NCBI RefSeq assembly: GCF_036320965.1
Contig: NC_092242.1
Coordinates: forward strand, 67,938,520-68,002,519
DNA: 64,000 nucleotides
Direction: 5' to 3'
Origin: Panulirus ornatus
Taxonomy: Eukaryota; Arthropoda; Malacostraca; Decapoda; Palinuridae
Part shown: one piece after another, positions 1-11,065 of the stretch
Layout: every line of letters starts with the position of its first letter
How positions within the stretch are numbered: position 1 is the first letter of the stretch
Notes under the pieces: model-generated
Told to the model about the DNA's origin: nothing
Database searches by the model: none
What the model saw: only the letters and a program-made list of their open reading frames with translations
Translations under genes and position numbers: made by a program

Positions 1-108
1 TACTGGCCCCACCGACCCTCAGCTCTGTATGCCTACCACATCCCATCACAATCTTCTGCTGGGACGACTTGTGAAAGCCCACGTAGATATATATTACAAA
101 CCCAAACA

Positions 109-110
<2 letters not shown>

Positions 111-174
<64 letters not shown>
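111..174. repeat. (AC)n microsatellite running into (AT)n
   Basis: An uninterrupted AC tract (111-167) passes directly into a short AT tract (168-174). Compound AC/AT tracts recur in this window, for example at 31899-32009. Confidence 0.97.
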
Positions 175-175
<1 letters not shown>

Positions 176-189
176 CATGGGTCAGGACG

Positions 190-1290
190 TAGCTGTTAGG
201 GGAAATATATCAGAAGGTAAAAGAGTTCCAAAGATTAGCTGTGTAAAGAAAGAAACAAATATGACAACGTCCGGTCCTTGAGTTGCAAGCGGCCACACGA
301 AAAGTAATCCTTCCACTCAGTACTGGGCTTGTCGAAGTTTTATGTGGTTCAGCTAAATGGAGGCACGTAAGCTGCTACCTCCGGGGAGCAGAAACCAATG
401 TCAAAGATACAAAAGATGGAGTGAAATGCACAAAGGTGGCGTAAGGAAAAGAGGATCGACGCTGTCAGTAAAGCATCAAGAGGCGCGACCTCGCTAGATA
501 TGAAGTATTACTCCATTCATGGATGAACCAGTGTTTTGCATGATAGGAACAATGATCAAAACCGAGATTTTTTTTTTGGCATCGGAAAAGAAACTCCGAA
601 TTTTTGAGATGCAGTCTTACGTGGGGTTTACAGGACGGATTTAAAGGTGACGTCGATATTCAGGTGTGTTTAATATGCTGAGCGGTTGACCGAAAGAGTC
701 ATCCAAGGAGATAGGAAAGTTGTAAGAAACTCCGGAATGAGAACTGGAAATAAGCTTGACTAAGTTACGTGTGCTCCAGATTGGAGAAATCTCCAGATCT
801 GAGTTTTAAGAGGTAGTTGTGACGAGACGGGATGTGGCTCGAGAATAAGAAAATGGAACGAGTATGAGAGAAGTGTGAGACTGCGGCAGTCAGCTGATTC
901 GATGGCGTATGAGTACTTCGGGGATACATACTGAAGAAAGGAAATCGTTGCTTGAAGAGAAAGACGAGCGTGGGAGACAGGAGTGAACCTTGAGGAACAC
1001 TGCTGTTAATGAGGGGAAAAAAGGTTACCATTGATCAACCAACAATCTCGGAAACAGACCAGAGAGACTTATGGATATAAAAGGACACAGTGAGTGAGGA
1101 TACTTTCAGCTGGGGTTGTTAAATGTTAATAAAGATATCAATGTTATGAGACGTCAGAGTCTTCGAAGATGGAGTTAAGGAGAGAAACGAGAACGAACTA
1201 GAGTGTTTTATGTCGTTGGAACGGAGGAGCGAATGAGAGTTAATACAAGTCTGAAGTTGTTAGAGATCCTTTATGGCTGAAGACTGGAAA
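190..1290 (-). pseudogene. Decayed non-LTR (LINE) retrotransposon ORF2, reverse-transcriptase and C-terminal part
   Basis: A broken copy of a LINE polymerase, read on the minus strand. The 88-codon open frame 1031-765 carries INSSVPQGSLLSPTL near its start. This matches the reverse-transcriptase palm motif VPQGS-x-LSPTL that precedes the catalytic box. Just downstream the frame shifts, and the place where the Y/F-A-D-D box should be reads SYAIESAD, so the catalytic aspartates are lost. Further fragments in shifting frames continue towards low coordinates: LVHP-stop-MEY (about 540-498), AFHSIFCIFD and CSPEVAAYVPP (about 440-355), and TANLWNSF followed by ISPNSYVLT (about 245-180). The order is that of the C-terminal half of a decapod LINE ORF2. 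Stops and frameshifts show it is dead. Upstream minus-strand sequence to about 1290 looks like the earlier part of the domain but is less clear. Seen: the motifs. Known: the motif order in LINE reverse transcriptases. Inferred: the family (jockey/CR1-like). Confidence 0.75.
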
Positions 1291-1301
1291 GATATATCAC
1301 T

Positions 1302-1311
1302 GGAAGAAGAA

Positions 1312-1355
<44 letters not shown>

Positions 1356-1384
1356 GGAGGAGGAGGAGGAGGAGGAGGAGGAGG
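1302..1384. repeat. (GAA)n/(GAG)n purine microsatellite
   Basis: GAA triplets with a few GAG interruptions are followed by pure GAG triplets. All purines on the plus strand, so it is a homopurine-homopyrimidine tract. Confidence 0.96.
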
Positions 1385-2742
1385 TTATCTTTTGGAGAAA
1401 GAAGCGCTTCGCTCCACGAGGATTATATCTGCACTGATTTCAGATGGAGATGAAAGCTTACTCCGGGTCAAAGGTTGGAGAGATTTTTTTTCCAGATTCT
1501 TTGCCTAAATGGCCTCAGAACGAGAGTGGTTGGACAAGGGATGGGAAGAAAGACATTCACAGAATAACCTCCATCAATACGCTCAGTAGAGGCAGATGCA
1601 TAGCCAAGTGAGGGGCAGTGGTCGTCTCAACCATAATTAATAGACAATGATTATCATTACAATCAGCAATGTCAAGATGCTGTAAGAGAATAAGGCAGAC
1701 ATCGAGAAAAGCACTTTAGCTAGGCAGTCGAAACGCAACTTACGTGCCAAGGTTTACTACTGAACTACTATAATAAGAGACGGGCAGGCACCGTTGATGA
1801 ACGGAACACTATTACAAAATCATACCTTTAGCGCAATTACATAGGGTAGCTCTGGATACAGACAGAGTAGGTACGCCATGTGGTAATGCTCTGGTGTGAT
1901 CAGAATCTCTTCTGACCAGCCCAACAGGACGGGTATAACACCTCCTCTTATATATTCTGATCTTATGATCAATGTTTACTGGAGGGGAGGGAGTTAAGAG
2001 TCAGAGGTTCGATGAGTAAAGAGAGTTTCACAAGAGTGTATTCAGAAGAACCTTCAGAGGCGAGAGCTATGGTGCAAAGGATTCGAGTGGAAAACAAATC
2101 CATAAGTGTTTCAGGAGGATGGTCGCGACGTGGAATATGAAGAGGTCTGTTGATAATTTCCTCCGCATCATAATAATGGCAGACGAGAGGGCTTCCTCCG
2201 TCTCAACCCCCTGCGTGGATTTTAACCATTAACTGTAAGTTTTATTTCCTAAATAAATGCCATTTACGTAGGGGACACATCTGGGTGAACATAAGGTAGA
2301 GAGCACGAACAACTTCCACACAAGACACCTGATCTGGTTAGTTAAGTCAGTGAAGTGTGGCTTCTGTCTAAGTCATATACAGAAGTTACAATAAGTTAGA
2401 GGAGCTTCTGTTACAAACATGAGTTAGTGGACGATGATCACTCTGATGATGAGGTTACAACTATTAGGAGAAATGAGTCATCAACTACGATAACATATCA
2501 TCTGTTAAGAGACAATGAGACCAGAGCTACGATATACATTATACAAGTGCATCAATAACGTTGATACATGCAATATAGAATATATATAACACAAAACCAG
2601 GCAAAAATATCAAAAAAAAAAAAAAAGGAAATACATTATGAGACTACAGATGTGTCTGCCATCACAATAACTTAACATCAAAGTGGGGAAAAAAATGATA
2701 ATGAAGGCAAAGTAATCTAATTCGGTCATGACTTGCACTCAC
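1385..2742. other. No recognised gene
   Basis: I see no open frame above about 60 codons, no repeat family and no RNA gene here. There is a poly-A run at about 2611-2625. If the exon candidate at 2743-2776 is real, this stretch would be its first intron. Confidence 0.5.
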
Positions 2743-2776
2743 CTTTGTCAGAGTCCTGGAGCTCCTTGGCCACCAT
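2743..2776 (-). CDS. Candidate first coding exon (start codon to splice donor)
   Basis: On the minus strand an ATG at 2776-2774 opens a frame reading MVAKELQDSDK plus one base. It ends exactly at a consensus 5' splice site AAAG|GTGAGT, with the intron beginning at 2742. Reading upstream in the same frame, a TGA stop lies at 2812-2810 with no other ATG between, so this ATG would be the true start after a 5' untranslated region. The peptide is hydrophilic and has no signal sequence. I do not recognise the protein. The next exon would lie at lower coordinates, and nothing convincing is seen between 1 and 2742, so the rest of the gene may be outside the window. An ATG upstream of a perfect donor can occur by chance, so this is a candidate only. 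Confidence 0.4.
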
Positions 2777-3781
2777 GAGGAGTGCTTGTTTCACGCACCC
2801 CCTCTTCACTCAGCAGACGCCACCGCAACCACCACACTTACACTTATACACACACAATCTCTCTCTCTATTCTGACCGTTTCACTTCACGTCACTGTTAT
2901 CCTCAAGATTATCACTATAGTATTTATCTATCTATATTCACTTAGTACACCTTGGTTCTAAGCATTGGTAAGTTAAGAGTCTCTTTCGGCTCTTCACTTC
3001 TTAAGTGACTTCAGGTCTGATCACTGGTTGTAATGTATTTCTGTTAGGGATGAAAATATACACAAGCGGGTGAGTTACGTCTCCGTGAGCACTTATCTGC
3101 CAACACCCAGCTATTCTACCACATATAACGTGCACAAACATCCTCCACCTCCTCCTCCTCCGCCCAGATGTATAAACAATAAACCCACGCCAACTCTGTT
3201 TCCGAAATGGCTACAACTTCTCGCCAGAACGCGCCCGTGTGTGTATATACAGCCGGCCGCTATGCGTATTGGCAGAGCTTTGGCTGTTTAATCACGCCGC
3301 TGACGCCTGCCGAAACGCACATATAAAACTCGCCCTCCCCTTCCACCGACCAAACAGTGACTGACAAACACAGGCCGTCCCTTCCCCACTCCTCCATAAC
3401 AAACAGTTCACCAACACTCACTCCACCATGACTCCCCCCCTCCCCCCAAGCCTGCCGAGTGACCACCCCAAACAATTTCAAACAAGCTCCATCACATTTT
3501 TTTCAACCACGTTATTTTCTTCTTTTACTTTTACAAGGATCTCGCAACTACAGACATGAACAGCCATGATATATGTCCCCATGCATTAGAAATTATTATA
3601 GAAAGGTCGTTCCGTGGTGTGTGAAAGGTGTCAATAATGTCTGAAAACGTGAAAAGCTTTCTTCTTTCTTTTCATTTTTGTCTACAATATAATATTTGGT
3701 GATATAGAATATAAATCACTGCACGTGCAGATTAAAGTATATGATAACCAGTGGCATGGCGTTTTATGGGCACGGTGTATT

Positions 3782-3784
<3 letters not shown>
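2777..3784. other. Mostly unique sequence, C-rich on the plus strand
   Basis: Contains a short CTCC-rich run near 3140-3165 and C-rich DNA to about 3450. If the exon candidate on the minus strand at 2743-2776 is real, its 5' untranslated region and promoter would be here. No gene recognised. Confidence 0.4.
3322..3360 (+). promoter_or_regulatory. Possible TATA box and start site
   Basis: TATAAAA at 3322-3328 is followed 34 bases later by AACAGTGACT, loosely like an arthropod initiator. It points rightwards, away from the candidate exon at 2743-2776, and no coding exon is seen downstream. A TATA-like string alone is weak evidence. Confidence 0.15.

Positions 3785-3866
<82 letters not shown>
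3785..3866. repeat. (AG)n microsatellite
   Basis: An uninterrupted AG tract of about 82 bp. Open frames through it (RERERE, SLSLSL) are not genes. Confidence 0.97.
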
Positions 3867-3869
<3 letters not shown>

Positions 3870-4620
3870 GACGGATACATTCATAAGCGAAGCGGACCCA
3901 CAACTAAGTTCAATAAACACAGCCACTGTGAGGTGATGTGTGGTTATGGAGCGGGGGTAGGGTAAGGTGGTGGGGTTGCTCTTCCTCGTCCTTAACTGGT
4001 CGCCTCCACCATAATCCCCTCCTTGTTCCCATACAGTGGACGGTACGTGAAGAACATCGCCAAACTGGGCAGAGCCATCACTTACCCTCTTTGCCCATTC
4101 GAGGGGTTAACTAAGGTCAAGATTCAATTAAAACCCCAAAATGTTACTCTACAGCTCACTATTTACTGGATGTAGGTAATGTTAACTTTCGTATAATCTG
4201 GTCAGATAAGGCCGAGATCAAAACAAAGAGCAGTTATCATTTCCGATAAGAAAGAAAACAGATTATTCGTCTCGAGGACAACGGTGAGGCCCCCTGGGTA
4301 GGAGAGTCTGGTCAAAGGTCACACTATCATGGCCAAAGAGGGTCAGGCAGCTCGCAAGACCTGACCTTCCTTCCTTTCTTCCCACAGTTCTGGAGGAGCG
4401 AGCGTGGGTCAGCCTCACCGGCACAACAGCATCGGATATGAGGTAGAGACGATGGGTCGTCCGTCACACACACGCACGACGACGTACTGTGAATAGTTCC
4501 ATCATGAACACTGGACACGTCTCACGTCTGTGCTCTGTTTGGCTTAGCAGAGTTTGTAATCATCAGCTAAACCAACCAGCGGCGAGGGAAGATAAAACCT
4601 CTGGCTGTCCGACGATAAGA
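3867..4620. other. Unique sequence, no recognised gene
   Basis: No repeat family, exon signal or RNA gene recognised. The longest frame (4327-4518, minus) has no motif I know. Confidence 0.45.
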
Positions 4621-5992
4621 TAAAAAAAAAAAAAAACGAGAGGGGAGGATTTCCAGCCCCCCGCTCCCTTCCCTTTTAGTCGCCTTCTACGACTCGCAGG
4701 GAATACGTGGGAAGTATTCTTTCTCCCCTATCCCCAGGGAATAATAATAATAATAACAATAATAATAATAATAACAATAATAATAATAATAACAATAATA
4801 ATAATAATAATAATTTTTTTTTTTTCATACTATTCGCTATTTCCCGCGATAGCGAGGTAGCGTTAAGAACAGAGGACTGGGCCTTTGAGGGAATATCCTC
4901 ACCTGGCCCTCTTCTCTGTTCCCTCTTTTGGAAAATTAAAAAAAAAAAAAAAAAAACGAGAGGGGAGGATTTCCAGCCCCCCGCTCCCTTCCCTTTTAGT
5001 CGCCTTCTACGACACGCCAGGGAATACGTGGGAAGTATTCTTTCTCCCCTATCCCCAGGGAATAATAATAATAATAACAATAATAATAATAATAATTTTT
5101 TTTTTTTCATACTATTCGCTATTTCCCGCGATAGCGAGGTAGCGTTAAGAACAGAGGACTGGGCCTTTGAGGGAATATCCTCACCTGGCCCTCTTCTCTG
5201 TTCCCTCTTTTGGAAAATTAAAAAAAAAAAAAAACGAGAGGGGAGGATTTCCAGCCCCCCGCTCCCTTCCCTTTTAGTCGCCTTCTACGACTCGCAGGGA
5301 ATACGTGGGAAGTATTCTTTCTCCCCTATCCCCAGGGAATAATAATAATAATAACAATAATAATAATAATAATAACAATAATAATAATAATAACAATAAT
5401 AATAATAATAACAATAATAATAATAATAATAATAATAATTTTTTTTTTTTCATACTATTCGCTATTTCCCGCGATAGCGAGGTAGCGTTAAGAACAGAGG
5501 ACTGGGCCTTTGAGGGAATATCCTCACCTGGCCCTCTTCTCTGTTCCCTCTTTTGGAAAATTAAAAAAAAAAAAAAACGAGAGGGGAGGATTTCCAGCCC
5601 CCCGCTCCCTTCCCTTTTAGTCGCCTTCTACGACACGCCAGGGAATACGTGGGAAGTATTCTTTCTCCCCTATCCCCAGGGAATAATAATAATAATAATA
5701 ATTTTTTTTTTTTTCATACTATTCGCTATTTCCCGCGATAGCGAGGTAGCGTTAAGAACAGAGGACTGGGCCTTTGAGGGAATATCCTCACCTGGCCCTC
5801 TTCTCTGTTCCCTCTTTTGGAAAATTAAAAAAAAAAAAAAACGAGAGGGGAGGATTTCCAGCCCCCCGCTCCCTTCCCTTTTAGTCGCCTTCTACGACTC
5901 GCAGGGAATACGTGGGAAGTATTCTTTCTCCCCTATCCCCAGGGAATAATAATAATAATAATAATAATAACAATAATAATAATAATAATAAC

Positions 5993-6042
<50 letters not shown>

Positions 6043-6333
6043 TAATAATAATAATAATAATAATAATTTTTTTTTTTTCATACTATTCGCTATTTCCCGC
6101 GATAGCGAGGTAGCGTTAAGAACAGAGGACTGGGCCTTTGAGGGAATATCCTCACCTGGCCCTCTTCTCTGTTCCCTCTTTTGGAAAATTAAAAAAAAAA
6201 AAAAAACGAGAGGGGAGGATTTCCAGCCCCCCGCTCCCTTCCCTTTTAGTCGCCTTCTACGACACGCAGGGAATACGTGGGAAGTATTCTTTCTCCCCTA
6301 TCCCCAGGGAATAATAATAATAATAATAATAAT
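4621..6333 (-). repeat. Tandem array of a ~260-bp dispersed-repeat body alternating with (AAT)n tracts
   Basis: Six copies of a block containing ACGAGAGGGGAGGATTTCC start at 4637, 4957, 5235, 5578, 5842 and 6207. Five are followed by a full body ending in a poly-A run. On the plus strand each body comprises (AAT)n, a T run, ATACTATTCGCTATTTCCCG, GCGATAGCGAGGTAGCG, GAACAGAGGACTGGGCC, then a poly-A run. Non-microsatellite parts are almost identical. Copies alternate at one site: CGACTCGCAGGG in copies 1, 3 and 5; CGACACGCCAGGG in 2 and 4; CGACACGCAGGG in 6. The AAT tracts alternate long and short in step: 76, 35, 102, 21, 123 and 24 bp. Single diverged copies of the same body in plus orientation lie at 15382, 39272 and 55196, each with its AT-rich tail on the right, so here the element is minus-oriented. 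The NNNN and LLLL open frames are not genes. Confidence 0.93.
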
Positions 6334-6774
6334 GAACGGTTTTTTTGTAGCCCATGAGGTATAAATGATGGACCACACATCCTATTTTCGATAAGAACTA
6401 GAAAAATTATAGACAAATAAGAGATCAGGCCCACGGCGTATCAGACAACCATCCACATAATTCACAAAAATAGACAAAAAAAGAGTAAATTCTCTATACA
6501 TCTACTTGAAGACACACCCTGTCACAGGTTAGATGCTTTCGCACAACGCTTTCTCCAGTGCAACACTAGTGTTTCAAAGAAGACTCCTAACTGCCAGACG
6601 CAACACCCTGTGCAACACCATCAGTGAAACTTTCTGAAAACCTGTCATACACAATCTTCTTCCCAACGCTAAAAACGAGTCGCATTATTATTGTTATTAT
6701 TCGCATAGAGCGGCATTCTTCAGTCCGCCTTGAAATTACTGCTAATTCTGCGAAAATTATCGTCATACCAGTGG

Positions 6775-6809
<35 letters not shown>

Positions 6810-7198
6810 GGCAGAGAAAAGTATTTCTACCGCCTGTACAGCAGGTATTGGCGTGACACGTAATTACCTACAGCTACGCCAGTCGCTTGTTGCACAGCGG
6901 GTCTTTACAACAGTCAACTTGAATTAACTGAGAACGATTCGAAAAACACGTACCGTCTAGCTGATAAAGGAAAGCCCTGTTCGCGGAGGCTTTGCCTTTG
7001 CATCAGCCCTTCCTAAGCGGCTTTGAATATTACCGCGCGTTGTAACTGTGTTTATACTCTTATTGTCTTGCTCCTTATTTTCCAGAAGTATGACAATACC
7101 AGCTAAGCTTTATGTCCACCCAGCTATCAGATTTGAGTGAACAGGGTATAGGCTACTATGAACAAAGAATATATCGTATATACTTTTCTATGAGTCTA
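6334..7198. other. Unique sequence with one short (AC)n tract
   Basis: An AC tract of 28 bp lies at 6779-6806. Otherwise no repeat, exon or RNA gene recognised. Confidence 0.5.
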
Positions 7199-7285
7199 CC
7201 TCGTGTGTAGGTCGACCACTGATTTTTGGCCAAGAATCATAAATTCATGATATGCCTCGTGTATAGGTCGACCCAAGTTTTTGAG
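7199..7285. repeat. Pair of direct 19-bp motifs, possible transposon fragment
   Basis: CCTCGTGTGTAGGTCGACC at 7199-7217 recurs as CCTCGTGTATAGGTCGACC at 7255-7273, one mismatch, 56 bp apart. The second is followed by CAAGTTTTTGAGGGTAAT, the first by a weaker version. It resembles dispersed repeat-end sequences, but I cannot assign a family. Confidence 0.5.
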
Positions 7286-7344
7286 GGTAATGGAACAAAG
7301 AATTAAGGTAATAGAGCATCATATTTTATGGCATATAAAACTAA

Positions 7345-7945
7345 TTTCAGAAAATCTCACTACAAAAACATTCCACGTCTTGCAAACAGAGGGTCGCTGA
7401 GCCTCAAACACCAAGCGCCGAGGGGCAAATTGTTCACCATTTATCATTACGTCACTTTACACCGAAACGCAGGTAGTTACTGCAAAATATATTGGATATT
7501 TCCATTCAAGTGTTTATTCAAGTCAATTAGGATAGAAAATTACTGTAATACAACAGCTTTTCTTTAAATGAAAATCATTCAGAAGAGATCACGGCAACAC
7601 CTTTTGAACAGCGAAAGAAAAGCGAAAGTCGATTATTTTCATGATTTCGTCCCACTTTCGACTGTAATACGTATGTCATTTCAGCAAAATATACAATTCC
7701 GTCAATGTATTTTCATATCAAACGAATATCATTATAATATAACGGTGTTTTAGCCGAAAATTATTGAAAAAACGAAGAACATCTCTTGAACAAAGGAAGG
7801 TTAGGTAAAGTCTTCTGTTTTCGTCATGCATTCTATCCTATTTCACACTGAAATACAACATCACATTTCAGCAAAACTACTACCAATTTCTGAGAATATA
7901 ATTATTCACGCACAGTTAAGGTATAATATATTTGTGACGTAAAAT
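7345..7945. repeat. Three diverged tandem copies of a ~190-200-bp satellite unit
   Basis: The anchor TTCAGCAAAATATA and its variants ends each copy at about 7482, 7684 and 7871 (spacings 202 and 187). Copies 2 and 3 also share GAAAAT-x-ATT starts at about 7568 and 7757, CTTTTGAACA or CTCTTGAACA about 40 bases in, and TTTTCATGATTTCGTC against TTTTCGTCATGCATT in the middle. Copy 1 is more diverged. The short open frames here are chance results of AT-rich sequence. Confidence 0.6.
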
Positions 7946-8081
7946 TTTTTTGAAGACTTTGAGTGAGAACAATTCAGCGTGGAGTACCTAAAGGCCCACA
8001 TGATGAAGCAGTGGCTCTTTGGAACAGAACTGAACTTTCCCCGTGAGAGAATTCCTGATATCTTGGTCATCGGCGTCATAC

Positions 8082-8082
<1 letters not shown>

Positions 8083-8157
<75 letters not shown>
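8083..8157. repeat. (AG)n microsatellite
   Basis: Uninterrupted AG tract of about 75 bp, the first of a pair 90 bp apart. Confidence 0.97.
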
Positions 8158-8161
<4 letters not shown>

Positions 8162-8246
8162 CATGCACAGAGTTATGTAGATACATAGGGATACACACAG
8201 ACCACAAAGACCCTACGGTCCAAGCGAGGTGGTCTGGTCTTAACAC

Positions 8247-8247
<1 letters not shown>

Positions 8248-8310
<63 letters not shown>
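8248..8310. repeat. (AG)n microsatellite
   Basis: Uninterrupted AG tract of about 63 bp, same orientation as 8083-8157. The pair may come from duplication or independent growth. Confidence 0.97.
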
Positions 8311-8314
<4 letters not shown>

Positions 8315-9214
8315 GTGAGTGTATGCGGCCGACCTCACGTGCTTTCTGAACATTACCAGGCCGGGCCACGCCTCAAGCCTCTCACAACCCCGTCATTACC
8401 AGCATGACTATGCATGGTAGGGAGACCGCATGCATGATATATTTTAGCAGGTGGTTTACACGCCTCAACACGGGATATAAACGCACTGCAAAATATAATC
8501 ATAAGGATGATTAAGGGAGTGGGGATCACGAGAAAAAAAAATATATATAATAAAAAGCACTTGGGCAAAGTTCGTACCAACTTTTGTTTGTATCCGCCTC
8601 GTCTAACATGCCATCGTTAACCCTGTGTTCTTTAGGGCTTTTTCTTGCCTCTGACCAGGACAAGATAGATCCCTCCAACCTCTGTCCTTACACTAACGTC
8701 TCCCCTCTTATCAATACATGAACCATTTTCTCTGAGAACACACGCGGTGCTTTGAAAAAAATAAAAATACTTGGACAGATGGAGCAAGGAATTCCAAGGC
8801 TCAATTTCAGGTGGAGAGAGTGTTACTCTCTATTCTTACCTTTCTGATACGAAATTTGGTTTCATTCTCTTACGTGGAGACTTGTGTATTTCAGAACGAT
8901 GACTCTGCCACCGCAAAGGGGACACGTATAGTCTTCCCAGGAAGTCACTTTGCATCCTCCCGCAAACTCCCGTCGAGCCTCATCAAAAAACACGAGTCGC
9001 TCATCTTGAGGAGGATATTGCACAAGGTTATCCACGGATCTTCTTCCCTTGATGTTAAGGATTCGCACATTGAAACGATGTAAAGAGACGAATCATCAAT
9101 GGAAAAAGGGGGGGATAGGTTGCTTAGAACTCTGCTTTTAGCCATTCAAGGTGTGGACTAAGCTGGATAGGCTAAATCTTACTTCTGATACGGTTGGTGC
9201 TAAGGTAGAACTAG
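8311..9214. other. Unique sequence, no recognised gene
   Basis: Two overlapping minus-strand frames of about 66 codons lie between 8862 and 9145; one contains EDYTCPLCGG. I cannot link them to a family and see no splice sites that would make them exons. Confidence 0.35.
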
Positions 9215-9485
9215 TACCTAGGTCAGCTGGCAACAGTTAGATGGATCCTACCACCTTTGGTCAGATTATTCATATTTATGGGATGAAAGGCGTTCTCTCA
9301 GCTGGAACGTATGTCGTCATGTGAATCTTATCCTCGAGCCTGATGGAACTAGTCGGCTTGATTCTATTGTTCACCCTGGTTCCTATGCCTGAGCCAGCTG
9401 GAATCAGTCAGCTGGATCCTACTACTATGTCACTGGCACTAGTCAGGTGGCCTTCTCACTTCAGCCAGCTGCTACAGGCCGGTCG
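9215..9485. repeat. Degenerate short repeat rich in CAGCTGG and GGATCCTACT
   Basis: Loose repetition of GTCAGCTGG, TGGATCCTAC and CAACAGT or GGAATCAGT, for example at about 9221-9255 and 9391-9425, with weaker copies between. The unit is too decayed for me to give an exact period. Confidence 0.35.
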
Positions 9486-10137
9486 AACAATACTGACATA
9501 AAACTAATTCGATTTTTCATGACATTAAGGATGAGATGACTTGCGTACACATTCATGTAGGTTCAGGAGGGCTTCATCTACCACCTACACAGCTCTGGCA
9601 AGGAACAAGCTGAGCTGCTTGCTCACCTGATCTACCTCGCTGTTTGAAGCTGCGGCCAGCAGGCCTACTGTGATAGTGTTTCTCTTGTTGCATGTAGGCC
9701 AACCCCACGATTTTTCAGGAGACAACACATCGAAAGAAAAAAAAAAAGTTCTTCGTGTCTGTCATACACACAGGGAACTATTTCCCAGTGTCGATTGGGA
9801 ACCATGGATTCTTGGATTTTCCACGTGTAAATTTGATATATGTTTCCCGTCCGCAGTCCAGGGAGAACAGACTCAATGGTTCCAGTCGTTCCCAGCGGTT
9901 TACAGCTTCAACTGAGTCACAGCGAGGCCGTGAATGGTCTCTAAACTAACTTTTTTTTTCAACACCAGCCTTTTTTTTTTTTCGACTGCGCTGAAGGAGC
10001 TGTTTAAGTAAGGAGAGAACTGTGTGAGTCTAGCGTTTCGGAAGGTGTGATTCTTTAGCCGTATCTAATTACACTGACGATGAAGACAGCGAGCTGGAAG
10101 AAGATCAAGCAGTGAGGGAGCATTTCTACAACAACTA

Positions 10138-10755
10138 TTGCGTTTCATTCCTCACCATCCAAGTAGATACACTATACATCTAACTTGGCTTCCTACATTT
10201 GCAGTCCACACAATTCTACTATATCCCACAGCTTGCAATCTTCACAATCTTCCTAATCTTAACAATCCACACTGGTCTACCATGTATAGACCCTCCCCCC
10301 CAAACTTCCAATCTTCACAGTTAACATAATTCCTCTATAACCTCCACCACAGCCTACAATCTTCACACACACCTACAAAATATCATCATACCCCCGTCCT
10401 CCAACCACAGCTCAACCAACCTTTACCATTCACTCACTCTTGCCTCCTCATCTTCACACTGCTATGCACCTAACGCCACAGCTTCCAGTCTTCATTCTTC
10501 TACTGTACCCGACGCGCCACAATCTTCGCAGTCCTACGATATTCTTCCGCAATGACTTTCCACAATTTTCACAATCTACACAGTTCTTCCCTCGCAAACT
10601 TCTCCTCTTCCGCTATCTCTCTGGCCGGTTTGTCTGTAGCCAAGTGCCTGCCTACCCTCTCTAGCCCATCCAATCACAACTTTTCACATCCATTCTCTCA
10701 AGTCCACATCAGATACATTCACCCTTTGCTCCTCTCCATCACAATGGAGATGTGA
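10138..10755. repeat. G-poor low-complexity region with recurring AATCTTCACA
   Basis: About 600 bp with very few guanines on the plus strand and repeated AATCTTCACA, TCTTCACAATC and CCACAGCTT motifs, for example near 10217, 10310, 10360 and 10520. It looks like an old, decayed simple or tandem repeat. Open frames here follow from the base bias. Confidence 0.5.
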
Positions 10756-10809
10756 TGGTCCGTAACGGAGCACAGGGAGCCACCTCTAAGCCACATATTT
10801 TTTTCTCCT

Positions 10810-10982
10810 CCTAATTACATCCTTGAGCACGAGGGCACCGGCCCTTGAGCACGAGAGCACGGTTCCTTGAGCACCACGACAGTAAGACCCTAAAGCGAAC
10901 ACGTCAAAAGCCATGACAGTTGTACCATTGGGTCGTATCGTCGCGCTCAAGGGTCTTACTATAGAGCTCAAGGGATGTGCCT
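10810..10982. repeat. 21-22-bp minisatellite superfamily, short inverted array
   Basis: CCTTGAGCACGAG occurs three times at about 22-bp spacing from 10811. After about 60 bp the complementary orientation appears (TCGCGCTCAAGG, GAGCTCAAGGG, about 10944-10980). The unit matches the arrays at 43990, 44485, 46149 and 49649, so this locus holds head-to-head fragments of one family. Confidence 0.65.
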
Positions 10983-11018
10983 TCCTGCTCTATAGGTGAA
11001 CTCCCATCTTTTAATCAC

Positions 11019-11020
<2 letters not shown>

Positions 11021-11064
<44 letters not shown>
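11021..11064. repeat. (GT)n microsatellite
   Basis: Uninterrupted GT tract of 44 bp. Confidence 0.97.

Positions 11065-11065
<1 letters not shown>

Noticed and set aside
3322..3328. TATAAAA as proof of a rightward gene
   Set aside because: No exon found downstream; listed only as a weak candidate site.
4707..6364. Several 144-214-codon frames with Asn, Leu, Ile and Phe runs
   Set aside because: They are translations of the tandem array of repeat bodies and (AAT)n tracts.
8862..9145. Minus-strand frames with a CPLCGG motif, possible zinc finger
   Set aside because: Only one CxxC pair, no second ligand pair, no splice sites, and a competing overlapping frame of equal length.
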